Shown one piece after another: positions 57,083-64,000 of a DNA stretch of 64,000 nt. Position numbers and translations under genes: made by a program. The notes beneath the pieces are model-generated. The model was not told the DNA's origin and made no database searches. It was given only the letters and a program-made list of their open reading frames with translations. The stretch is from the NCBI GenBank assembly GCA_026702615.1, contig JAPPBY010000011.1, positions 25,398-89,397 on the forward strand, in the 5' to 3' direction. Source of the stretch: Chloroflexota bacterium (GTDB taxonomy: Bacteria > Chloroflexota > Dehalococcoidia > Tepidiformales > Tepidiformaceae). Positions within the stretch are counted from its first letter, which is position 1. Every line of letters starts with the position of its first letter.

Positions 57083-58204
57083 ATGCCGAATACTCAATCG
57101 ATGGAAGCCATCCCCGAACTCCGCACCGAGCGCCTCCTCCTCCGCCCCTTCCACAGCGGCGATGTCGACGACGTGTTTGCCTACGCCTCGAACCCGGAGT
57201 GGTCCCGCTACCTGCCCGTCCCGGACCCCTACACCCGGCGTCACGCAGAGGAGTTCGTGGCGGGGTGCATCCTCGTCGATGGCGAGAAGCGCTTCGAGTG
57301 GGCCGTTGTCCACGAAGGCCGGGTGTCGGGTGGCCTCAGCCTGACCGTCCGCCGCCCCGGTGTCGCCGAGCTGGGGTACAGCATCGCTCGCCCGCTCTGG
57401 GGGCAGGGCCTGACGACCGAGGCAGCGCGGGCCGTCATCGCACACGCCTTCGAGGAGCTCGGCCTTGTCCGCATCCAGGCCTTCGCCGACATCCGCAACG
57501 CCGCTTCGTGGCGTGTTATGGAGAAGCTGGGCATGGAGCGCATCGGCGTGGCCCACCGGGACCGCCTCGTCCGTGGAGAGCGCGTCGACTCCGTGTTCTA
57601 CGAACTCCTGCGGGACGGCTGGTCGCCACCAGACGAGCAGGCTGCCCGGCAGCCCGCGGAAGCAGGCCCGCCCGAGCTCCGCACGCCCCGCCTGTTGCTC
57701 CGTCCCTTCCGGATGGCCGATGTCGACGACGTCTTCGCCTATGCCTCCGACCCCGAGTGGGGGCGCTTCCTGTCGGTTCCCGCTCCCTACACCCCCCGCG
57801 ACGCCGAGGAGTTCGTGGCCCGTACTGTCGTCACGGGTCCCGATGAGAACCTGCGTTGGGCGGTTGTCCACGAGGGTCGGGTCTCGGGGCTTGTTGACCT
57901 GACCCCAAGGCCTGCCGGCGTGGCCGAGCTGGGCATCGCTCTCGCCCGGCCACTCTGGGGCCAGGGCCTGATAACGGAGGCCGCTGCGGCCGTCCTCACC
58001 CATGGCTTCGAGTCGATGGGGCTCGTCCGCATCTTCGGCTATGCCGTCTCGGCCAACGCCGCTTCCCTGCGCGTAATGGAAAAGCTGGGCATGCAGCGCG
58101 AGGGCGTCCTACGCCGCCACCGCCAGATCCACGGCGAGTACGTGGACGATGTCTTCTGCTCCATCCTTCGCGAGGAGTGGTCGCCCCCGGAGACCGATGA
58201 GTGA
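57083..58204 (+). CDS. Tandem GNAT acetyltransferase (two RimJ/RimL-type domains)
   Basis: 373 residues made of two similar GNAT domains, about 8-185 and 198-373. Each starts with a version of LRTERLLLRPF and DVDDVFAYAS, has the acetyl-CoA loop RPLWGQGLxTEAA, and ends with RVMEKLGM and a W-containing tail (LRDGWSPP, LREEWSPP). They likely acetylate amino groups (protein N-termini or small amines); substrate unknown. A TATCCT box lies at 57061. Overlaps the next, related gene by 8 nt. Confidence 0.85.
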   Translation: MPNTQSMEAIPELRTERLLLRPFHSGDVDDVFAYASNPEWSRYLPVPDPYTRRHAEEFVAGCILVDGEKRFEWAVVHEGRVSGGLSLTVRRPGVAELGYSIARPLWGQGLTTEAARAVIAHAFEELGLVRIQAFADIRNAASWRVMEKLGMERIGVAHRDRLVRGERVDSVFYELLRDGWSPPDEQAARQPAEAGPPELRTPRLLLRPFRMADVDDVFAYASDPEWGRFLSVPAPYTPRDAEEFVARTVVTGPDENLRWAVVHEGRVSGLVDLTPRPAGVAELGIALARPLWGQGLITEAAAAVLTHGFESMGLVRIFGYAVSANAASLRVMEKLGMQREGVLRRHRQIHGEYVDDVFCSILREEWSPPETDE

Positions 58205-59309
58205 TGCAGTCGTGACCGAACGCCCGCCCGAGCTCCGCACCGACCGCCTCTTGCTGCGTCCCTTCCGCGCGGACGACGTCGACGATGTGTTCTCGTTCTC
58301 CTCCGACCCGGAGTGGGGACGCTACCTTGAGGTTCCCAGCCCCTATTCGAGACGCGACGCCGAAGAGTTTGTTGCTGGTGCAGTCCTCCTCCCCGCGGGA
58401 GAGAAGCTGAGGTGGGCGATCGTCCACGAGGGTCACGTCTCGGGTTTCGTCAACCTCATGCCTGCGGCGGCAGGCGCAGCTGAACTCGGCTACGGGATCG
58501 CCCGGCCTCTCTGGGGGCAGGGTGTGGTGACCGAGGCTGCCAACGCCGTCCTACAGTATGGATTCGACTCGCTGGGCCTGGCTCGGATCTACGCCTACGC
58601 AGTCGTCGACAACGAGGCTTCCTGGCGCGTCATGGAGAAGCTGGGGATGCGGCGAGAGGGCTTCCTCCGCCGTCATCGCATGATCCGCGGTGAGTACGTC
58701 GATGACGTGCTCTACTCGATCGTCCGGGACGACTGGTCACCGCCAGATGAGGGGACCACCGCCGCACTAGCCGCCGAAGGCCCGCCCCAGCTCCGCACCG
58801 ACCGCCTCCTCCTCCGCGCCTACTGCATGGCCGATGTCGACGCCGTCTTCGAATACGGGAAGGATCCCGAGTGGGGCCGCTATCTCGACGTCCCCCAGCC
58901 CTACAGCCGCCGCAGCGCCGAAGCCGACGTGGCAAGGGCGGTCCTCGCCGATCCCGACACGGCCCCCATCTGGGCCATCGTCCACGAGGACCGCGTGGTC
59001 GGCGGCATCAGCCTGACCGCGTACGGACTTGGCGCCGCCGAGATGGGCTACAGCCTCACGCGCCCCCTCTGGGGCCAGGGCCTGATGACCGAGGCCGCGA
59101 CCGCAGTGCTCGCTTTCGGCTTCGAGAAGGCCGACCTCGCTCGCATCCAGGCCTCGACCGACGTCCGCAACGCCGCCTCCTGGCGAGTCATGGAGAAGGT
59201 CGGCATGACCCGCACCGGGATCGCCCGCCAGAACCGCCTCCACCGCGGCTCCCGCGTTGACGATGTGCTCTACGAAGCCCTGCGCGATGAGTGGCTGGCT
59301 CGCGACTAG
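58197..59309 (+). CDS. Tandem GNAT acetyltransferase (two RimJ/RimL-type domains), second gene
   Basis: 370 residues, again two GNAT domains, about 10-185 and 195-370. Motifs: LRTDRLLLRPF, RPLWGQGVVTEAA, RVMEKLGMRREGFLRRHRM and then LRTDRLLLRAY, RPLWGQGLMTEAA, RVMEKVGMTRTGIARQNRL. The first domain is closest to domain 2 of the upstream gene, the second to domain 1. ATG 58197 lies inside the upstream gene (longer frame rejected). Confidence 0.85.
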   Translation: MSDAVVTERPPELRTDRLLLRPFRADDVDDVFSFSSDPEWGRYLEVPSPYSRRDAEEFVAGAVLLPAGEKLRWAIVHEGHVSGFVNLMPAAAGAAELGYGIARPLWGQGVVTEAANAVLQYGFDSLGLARIYAYAVVDNEASWRVMEKLGMRREGFLRRHRMIRGEYVDDVLYSIVRDDWSPPDEGTTAALAAEGPPQLRTDRLLLRAYCMADVDAVFEYGKDPEWGRYLDVPQPYSRRSAEADVARAVLADPDTAPIWAIVHEDRVVGGISLTAYGLGAAEMGYSLTRPLWGQGLMTEAATAVLAFGFEKADLARIQASTDVRNAASWRVMEKVGMTRTGIARQNRLHRGSRVDDVLYEALRDEWLARD

Positions 59310-59364
59310 CCCCTCCTGGCTCGTGGCTCGTGCCTGGCGCTAGAGCCCCGACCGGGTTGCCGCT

Positions 59365-59399
59365 CACCGACCACCGACCACCGACCACCGACCACCGAC
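59365..59399. repeat. Five tandem copies of CACCGAC
   Basis: Five perfect 7-bp copies in the 136-bp gap between the converging GNAT and NrtR-like genes. No dyad symmetry or T run. Probably slippage-prone simple sequence; apart from a nearby GGCTCGT doublet nothing else is seen in this gap. Confidence 0.85.
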
Positions 59400-59445
59400 T
59401 CTGTTCTCTACGCCCGACCGTGCCGTGGCTCGAACGCTGCCGTCC

Positions 59446-60054
59446 TCAGGAAGAAAACTCGTAGAGGCGGGCGGGGCGGTGAGCGCCTTCCTTCCGGGTC
59501 TCGTTTGTCGCCTGGACGATGCCCAGCCCGACCATCCGCCGGCGGAAGTTCCGCTTGTCGACCGGCTCCTCGAGGATCGCCTCGTACACGCCCTGCAGCT
59601 CCCGCAGCGTGAAGCGGCGGGGCAGGAAGCTGTAGGCCACGTTCGTGTAGGCGAGCTTGTTCCGCAGCCGTTCCCGGGCGTAGGTGAGGATCTGTTCGTT
59701 CTCGAACGCGAGCGCGTCGAGGTCCCGAAGCGTGTGCCAGGCCGGGCGCCACTCCAGCTCGCGACGGAGCCGCGCCTGCGCCGCCGGGAGCAGTGCGAAG
59801 TAGGCCACCACGATGTCCGCGTTCCCCTCGTCCGTCGCGTCGAAGCTGTAGAGCTGCTCGAGGAACACGTCCGTGAGGCCGGTCTCGTCCTGGAGCTTGC
59901 GGCTGGCCGCCCCGTCGAGCGTCTCGTTTGGCTGGAGCAGCCCCCCCGGCAGCGCCCACTCGCCCTGGCAGGGCTCCGCCGCGCGCTCGATCAGGAGCAC
60001 GGAGAGCCGGCCCTCCAGCACGGTGAAGATGACCACGACCACCGCGGGCGCCAT
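59446..60054 (-). CDS. NrtR-like Nudix-domain transcriptional regulator
   Basis: 202 residues. The N-terminal Nudix fold (about 1-135) has the box GGLLQPNETLDGAASRKLQ then DETGL; two acidic positions of the canonical REUxEExGU are changed (Lys, Asp), which suggests binding rather than hydrolysis. The C-terminal part (about 140-202: LPRRFTLRELQGVYEAIL, RNFRRRMVGLGIV) is a winged helix. This layout is that of NrtR, a repressor of NAD genes that senses ADP-ribose or related ligands. ATG 60054, TACACT 6 nt upstream. The target is inferred, not shown. Confidence 0.78.
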   Translation of the reverse strand: MAPAVVVVIFTVLEGRLSVLLIERAAEPCQGEWALPGGLLQPNETLDGAASRKLQDETGLTDVFLEQLYSFDATDEGNADIVVAYFALLPAAQARLRRELEWRPAWHTLRDLDALAFENEQILTYARERLRNKLAYTNVAYSFLPRRFTLRELQGVYEAILEEPVDKRNFRRRMVGLGIVQATNETRKEGAHRPARLYEFSS

Positions 60055-60060
60055 GCCGCA

Positions 60061-60066
60061 AGTGTA
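60061..60066 (-). promoter_or_regulatory. -10 box of the NrtR-like gene, leaderless start
   Basis: TACACT on the minus strand, 6 nt from ATG 60054. The same hexamer and spacing class as at nadB, but without the palindrome. Confidence 0.5.
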
Positions 60067-60141
60067 GGACCTGCCGGCGGTCGCGGGGTGAAGCGAACCC
60101 GTGGGATGTGGCGCAAGCGATCCCGTGCCTACAATGCCTGC

Positions 60142-60233
60142 GGAGGGGTCGCATAGTGGCCTAGTGCGGGCGCCTGCTAAGCGCTTACCGGTGGAAACGT
60201 CGGTCGAGGGTTCGAATCCCTCCCCCTCCGCCA
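60142..60233 (+). tRNA. tRNA-Ser (anticodon GCT)
   Basis: 92 nt including an encoded CCA. Acceptor GGAGGGG/CCCCTCC with discriminator G, D arm GCATAGTGGCCTAGTGC, anticodon loop CTGCTAA (anticodon 60176-60178), long class II variable arm and T arm GGGTTCGAATCCC. Reads AGC/AGU. TACAAT at 60130-60135 is a likely -10. Confidence 0.95.
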
Positions 60234-60253
60234 CTAGAGACCCGAGAGCATTC

Positions 60254-61552
60254 ATGATCGAGCGCTACTTCCTCTGGACGGTCGGCTGCCAGATGAACGT
60301 CGCCGACAGCGAAAAGCTGGCCGCTGGCTTCACGCGCCTCGGCATGGAGCCCGTCGCCGAGGCCAACAGCGCCGACATCGTCGTCATCAACACCTGCAGC
60401 GTGCGCCAGCACGCCGAAGACCGCGCGTATTCCCAGCTTGGCCGCGTGCGCCTCATCAAGGAGGAGCGCCCCGACCTCAAGATTGCTGTTATGGGCTGCA
60501 TGGTCGGTCAGCGCACCCGCGACCTGGAGAAGCGCTTCCCCTTCGTTGACGTGTTCGCCCGGCCGCAGCAGTTCGAACCCATCATGGAGCTGGTCGAAGG
60601 TCCCGCCGAGGACCTCGGCGGCGAGTTCTGGCCCTCCACCTTCGCCGTACCCGAGGGTCCCACCGCCTACGTCCCTATCGTTCACGGCTGCGACAAGTTC
60701 TGCACCTACTGCATCGTGCCGTACCGCCGGGGACGCGAGCGCAGCCGCCCCATCGATGAGATCGTGCGGGAGGTCGCCTACCTCGCCGCCAACGACGTCC
60801 GCGAGGTGACCCTGCTCGGCCAGACGGTCGAGGCCTACGGTCATGATCTCGACGACACCCCCGACCTCGGCGACCTGATGCGCGAGCTCTCCGCCATCGA
60901 GCGGCTGACCCGCATCCGCTTCCTCACCTCCTATCCGAAGGACATGACGCACCGCATCCTCGAAGCAGTCGCGGAACTGCCGAAGGTGATGGAGTGCTTC
61001 TCGCTGCCCGTGCAGTCCGGCAGCGACGCCGTCCTCGACTCGATGCGCCGGGGATACACGAAGGCCGAATACCTGGAAAAGGTCGCCGAAGTGCGCGCTC
61101 TCATGCCCGACGCCGGCATCACCACCGATGTCATCGTCGGCTACCCCGGCGAGACGGAGGCCGACTTCGAGGAGACGCTGGAGCTCGTCGAGGCTTTGCG
61201 CTTCGATAAGGTTCACACGGCTGCGTACTCGCCCCGACCCGGCACGATCGCCTGGCGCAAGATGCCCGACGACGTCCCCGCCGAGGTCAAGTCAGAACGC
61301 CTCCAGCGCCTGAACGCGGTCGAGGAGCGCATCTCCCGCGAGATCAACAAGACGCTCCTCAACACCACCCAGACCATCCTCGTCGAGGGTGTCAGCAAGA
61401 AAGGTCAGCACTACGGCCGCACGCGCACCGGCAAGCTCGTCCACCTCGACGCCCCCGCCCGCCCCGGCGCCCTCGTCGACGTGCGCATCGAACACGCCGG
61501 CCCCTTCGCCCTCCGCGGCTCGGCGGTCGACGCCCTGGCGGTGGTGGACTAG
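60254..61552 (+). CDS. miaB: tRNA-2-methylthio-N6-dimethylallyladenosine synthase (MiaB)
   Basis: A radical-SAM methylthiotransferase that modifies A37 of tRNAs reading UNN codons. 432 residues: N-terminal cluster Cys in VGCQMN (12), NTCSVR (about 47) and MGCMVG (about 81), radical-SAM Cys in GCDKFCTYCIVPYRRG (about 143-150), SLPVQSGSD and a C-terminal TRAM domain. 20 nt after tRNA-Ser without a visible promoter of its own. The upstream part of the open frame is tRNA sequence. Confidence 0.95.
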   Translation: MIERYFLWTVGCQMNVADSEKLAAGFTRLGMEPVAEANSADIVVINTCSVRQHAEDRAYSQLGRVRLIKEERPDLKIAVMGCMVGQRTRDLEKRFPFVDVFARPQQFEPIMELVEGPAEDLGGEFWPSTFAVPEGPTAYVPIVHGCDKFCTYCIVPYRRGRERSRPIDEIVREVAYLAANDVREVTLLGQTVEAYGHDLDDTPDLGDLMRELSAIERLTRIRFLTSYPKDMTHRILEAVAELPKVMECFSLPVQSGSDAVLDSMRRGYTKAEYLEKVAEVRALMPDAGITTDVIVGYPGETEADFEETLELVEALRFDKVHTAAYSPRPGTIAWRKMPDDVPAEVKSERLQRLNAVEERISREINKTLLNTTQTILVEGVSKKGQHYGRTRTGKLVHLDAPARPGALVDVRIEHAGPFALRGSAVDALAVVD

Positions 61553-61603
61553 TTCACAGGGAACCCCAGCCCGGTCCGTACGGGGACGGTAGTCCGGTCT
61601 CGA

Positions 61604-61909
61604 TCAGGAATCGGCGTCCGGGTTGTACCCCTCGACCACCATCGTCTTCGAGTGCATGCATCGATCGCGAAGGCCCTGGAGCGCCGTGTACTCGGGAGAC
61701 CGGACAAAGCCGCGTGCCCGCTCGAAGCTATCGAACTCCATGATCACGACGCGCTGAAACTCCCAGTCCCCCTCGGTGACGTCGACAGTGCCGCCCCGAA
61801 CCAGGAACCTGCCCCCGTGAGCCTTCATGGCCTCCGCGATCTTCGGGCGGAACTCAGCGAATACGTCCGGGTCAAAGACCTCTGTGTTGATGATCATGTA
61901 GCCGTTCAT
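61604..61909 (-). CDS. DUF1330 family protein
   Basis: 101 residues, a ferredoxin-like dimeric alpha-beta barrel: MIINTEVFDPDVFAEFRPKI, HGGRFLVRGGTVDVTEGDW, VVIMEFDSFERARGFVRSPE and YTALQGLR. Reaction unknown. GAGGAG precedes ATG 61909. Confidence 0.85.
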   Translation of the reverse strand: MNGYMIINTEVFDPDVFAEFRPKIAEAMKAHGGRFLVRGGTVDVTEGDWEFQRVVIMEFDSFERARGFVRSPEYTALQGLRDRCMHSKTMVVEGYNPDADS

Positions 61910-61981
61910 GCAGGTAACTCCTCTGTTCAGAACCTGTAGGACATCGCGCGCATTCTGCCATGCTGACTCGCGCCGACGGAC

Positions 61982-63712
61982 TCACTGTCGAGAACCCTCG
62001 ACCTCGACCGTGACGATGTCGAGGCCATGGTACTTGCGGTGGCGGACGGAGGAGGCGTAGTGGCGGAGCAGGCGGAACGAGATGTCGCTCACGTCTGGCG
62101 CCTCGGCCTGCTCGCTGAGGTAGGCGAGGCGGTCCTCGATGTTCTCCTCGGAGAACACGGCCAAGAATTCCAGCTCGATTGCCTCCGCTGCGGGACGCGC
62201 GAGCACCACGAGTCGCGGAGGCTTCTCCGACTCGTAGTCGTCGCGTAGCTGCAGCATCGCCGACACGGTCTCCTCGCCCGCCGCGCACAGCCGGTCCGTT
62301 GCGGCCTCGCCCCACCCCGCACCCCCGCCGAGGTCGCGGAGGAACGCCTCCACAGTGGGGAAGGCCGAGCCGTCCAACTCCGTCTCGAGGCGCTTGCGGC
62401 GGGTGCCGGTCACGTCGAGCACCACGGTTAACAGCACGGCAACGAACACGCCCAGCACCACGCCGTTCCCGAGGGCCACGTCCCATGGACTGGCGATGAC
62501 GCCCGCGAGGACGTTCTGGGTCTGCAGCCCGACCGCAATCGACAGCGAAACGCCGACAATGAAGGCCCGCTGGCGGCTGAGCCCCTCCCGGAAGACGCTT
62601 CGCGTTCCCTCGACGAAGAACAGGCCCATGATGATCAACAGCAGGGCGCCCGTTACCGGTCGGGGGATCGTGTGCAAGACCGCGACGATCTTCGGAAGCA
62701 GGGCCAGCACGACCACCATCGCGCCCATGACGACGGCGGCTCGCCGCGCTGCCACCCCGGTGAAGTCGATGAGCGAGATGGTGGTGGGCAGATAGATGAT
62801 GGTCGGTGGTGTGCCCGCGATTCCCGAGAGGAAGATGGCGATTCCGCTTGCATTCAGGGTCCCCTGCACGCTCCGGAAGTCGATGGTGCGGGGGTTTCGC
62901 CGGGAGACCTGCTGAATCACGGCACCCTCGTTGCTGGCTCTCACGGCGACCACCAGGCTCACGACCAGGAACACGAGCAGCAGCGCCCAGAAGTCTTCGC
63001 TCAGGATCGAAGCGAAGCCGGGCCAGCTGGAGCCACTCGGGAGGTAGAACCACGGTGTGTCGAGCGCCCGCTGCGCGTCGTAGACGCCCAGCGGCGCGGC
63101 AACGGCGCAGCCCGCCACGATGGCGATCGGCAGGGCCCACAGCCGCCACAGCCCTCTGCCCCGTAGCATCAGGAGCGCCGCCACCCCCAGCGTGACCGCC
63201 GCCACCGCCACCCCCGCCCCGGGCGAGGTGCCGGCAGGTACGTCGTTGAGTCGCTCCATGGCGATGGGCATGGCCGAGACGGCGATCATCATGAACGCCA
63301 CGCCGGCCACGACGGGGGTGATGAGCCGCCGCAACTGGGCAAGCCAGGCCCCCACCGCGAACTGCACCAGCGACGAGGCGACGACGAGGCTCGACATCAG
63401 GGCCAGTCCGCCCTCGTGCACGGCCAGCACACACACGGCCAGGAAGGGCACGCCGGGGCCCATCAGCAGCACGTACCCGGATCCCAGCCGCCCGTACCGG
63501 GTCGCCTGGAGCGCCACGACCAAACCGGCAACGATGAGACTCGCGAACAGCGCCCACTCGAGGTAGCTCCCGTCGTCGTCGAACGCGGCCGCGAAGATGC
63601 TCGCGATCATGACCGTGTTCGACACGACCAGGGCCGTGCCCTGGAACGCCACTACGAGCGTCGTCAGAGGAGGGGATTTCTCCTCTGGCTCGTAACGGAT
63701 GTGCTCTGGCAT
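61982..63712 (-). CDS. NCS2-type (xanthine/uracil permease-like) transporter with GHKL-like C-terminal domain
   Basis: 576 residues. About 12 hydrophobic helices fill residues 18-430, with the substrate-region segments MGPGVPFLAV and, in the second half, LNASGIAIFLSGIAGTPPTI and the end VLDVTG. The last ~130 residues are soluble: AATDRLCAAGEETVSAMLQL resembles an N-box and FRLLRHYASSVRHRKYHGLD resembles the G-box of GHKL ATPases such as anti-sigma kinases, both degenerate. ATG 63712, CGGAG upstream. Substrate unknown. Confidence 0.7.
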   Translation of the reverse strand: MPEHIRYEPEEKSPPLTTLVVAFQGTALVVSNTVMIASIFAAAFDDDGSYLEWALFASLIVAGLVVALQATRYGRLGSGYVLLMGPGVPFLAVCVLAVHEGGLALMSSLVVASSLVQFAVGAWLAQLRRLITPVVAGVAFMMIAVSAMPIAMERLNDVPAGTSPGAGVAVAAVTLGVAALLMLRGRGLWRLWALPIAIVAGCAVAAPLGVYDAQRALDTPWFYLPSGSSWPGFASILSEDFWALLLVFLVVSLVVAVRASNEGAVIQQVSRRNPRTIDFRSVQGTLNASGIAIFLSGIAGTPPTIIYLPTTISLIDFTGVAARRAAVVMGAMVVVLALLPKIVAVLHTIPRPVTGALLLIIMGLFFVEGTRSVFREGLSRQRAFIVGVSLSIAVGLQTQNVLAGVIASPWDVALGNGVVLGVFVAVLLTVVLDVTGTRRKRLETELDGSAFPTVEAFLRDLGGGAGWGEAATDRLCAAGEETVSAMLQLRDDYESEKPPRLVVLARPAAEAIELEFLAVFSEENIEDRLAYLSEQAEAPDVSDISFRLLRHYASSVRHRKYHGLDIVTVEVEGSRQ

Positions 63713-63878
63713 CTGTGGACTCCGGGACTGGACCCGACCCGAGGCTATGGCCTACGTGTATTCCCGGCCGCCATCCTAAGGAACTGCGGGAGCCGGGGAC
63801 GGGCGTGGACACCCATGCGTTGCGGCCAGCCCGTGTCCTCCCTACGCCTTGTCGAACTCTGCCACAGGTGCTCAGGCC

Positions 63879-64000
63879 CTACTCTTCCCGTGGCTGCCGG
63901 AGCCACTCGGGAATGTCCCGAGCTGCGTGCAAGACCCTCCAGACATCAACGTCCGCCTCCCGCTCGACGTAGAACACCATGTACGGAAACCCGGTCACCA
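63879..64000 (-). CDS. RelE/ParE-type toxin, C-terminal part (5' end outside window)
   Basis: The last 39 codons are visible: VTGFPYMVFYVEREADVDVW, then RVLHAARDIPEWL and a stop. The FYV-x-VLHAARD pattern is that of RelE/ParE-family toxins of TA modules. The antitoxin, usually upstream, lies beyond the right edge. Whether it is intact cannot be judged. Confidence 0.7.
   Translation of the reverse strand, partial: VTGFPYMVFYVEREADVDVWRVLHAARDIPEWLRQPREE

Noticed and set aside
59365..59399. CRISPR-like repeat
   Set aside because: Units of 7 bp without spacers are simple tandem repeats, not a CRISPR array.

Overview
The window is a GC-rich bacterial chromosome segment, densely packed with genes on both strands. 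Gene content (dxr-rseP, a fused-type korAB, hemL-hemC, infC-rpmI-rplT, argH, mdh, an NrtR-like Nudix regulator), frequent GTG/TTG starts and many leaderless promoters suggest Chloroflexota, perhaps a Dehalococcoidia-like lineage. That placement is inference from gene content; no 16S rRNA gene is present. Most of the window is core housekeeping DNA.

Layout. 1-10.9 kb: the end of dxr, rseP, a small membrane protein, a TIM-barrel isomerase, nadC-nadB on the minus strand, then def, a LOG-like protein, eno, two unknown proteins, ilvE and a PH-like membrane protein. 10.9-20.1 kb: a cytidylate-kinase-like protein, korAB flanked by two CBS-domain genes, two alpha/beta hydrolases, a VanY-type carboxypeptidase, an enoyl-CoA hydratase and an internally duplicated protein ending at a terminator. 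20.2-25.4 kb: an A-type Fe-S carrier and a cysteine desulfurase diverge, followed by a minus-strand fatty-acid cluster (fabD and two ketosynthases).

25.43-27.27 kb is the one clearly foreign-looking stretch. It lies between two direct copies of the last 11 codons of priA. It holds small genes with no recognised function and a leader whose inverted repeats interleave and cover a ribosome-binding site. It looks like the remnant of an element that integrated into the 3' end of priA.

27.2-43.8 kb: priA, a DUF3574 lipoprotein, an SDR, a thiolase, a heme operon (DR2241-like, hemL, hemC), a 46-residue protein coupled to a VOC protein, an SCO1664-family protein, phzF, cinA/pncC, glyS, pepN, a double NTF2-like protein and ilvC. 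43.9-57 kb: two oligopeptide ABC ATPases, tRNA-Lys and tRNA-Leu, a thioredoxin-like protein, mazG, argH, mdh, lepA, a stand-alone Lrp ligand domain, a VapBC pair, a large unknown protein, galU, infC-rpmI-rplT and yggT. 57-64 kb: two acetyltransferase genes carrying four GNAT domains, the NrtR-like regulator, tRNA-Ser(GCT) with miaB, a DUF1330 protein, an NCS2-type permease with a GHKL-like tail, and the 3' end of a RelE/ParE-type toxin.

Two regulatory themes recur. At least thirteen genes on both strands have a TAnnnT-like -10 box exactly 6-7 nt before the start codon and no Shine-Dalgarno sequence, as expected of leaderless mRNAs. Several promoters (nadB, the 15.8 kb hydrolase, the 41.96 kb gene, vapBC) also carry palindromes or phased repeats over or next to the -10. 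No CRISPR array, rRNA gene, transposase or complete prophage was seen.
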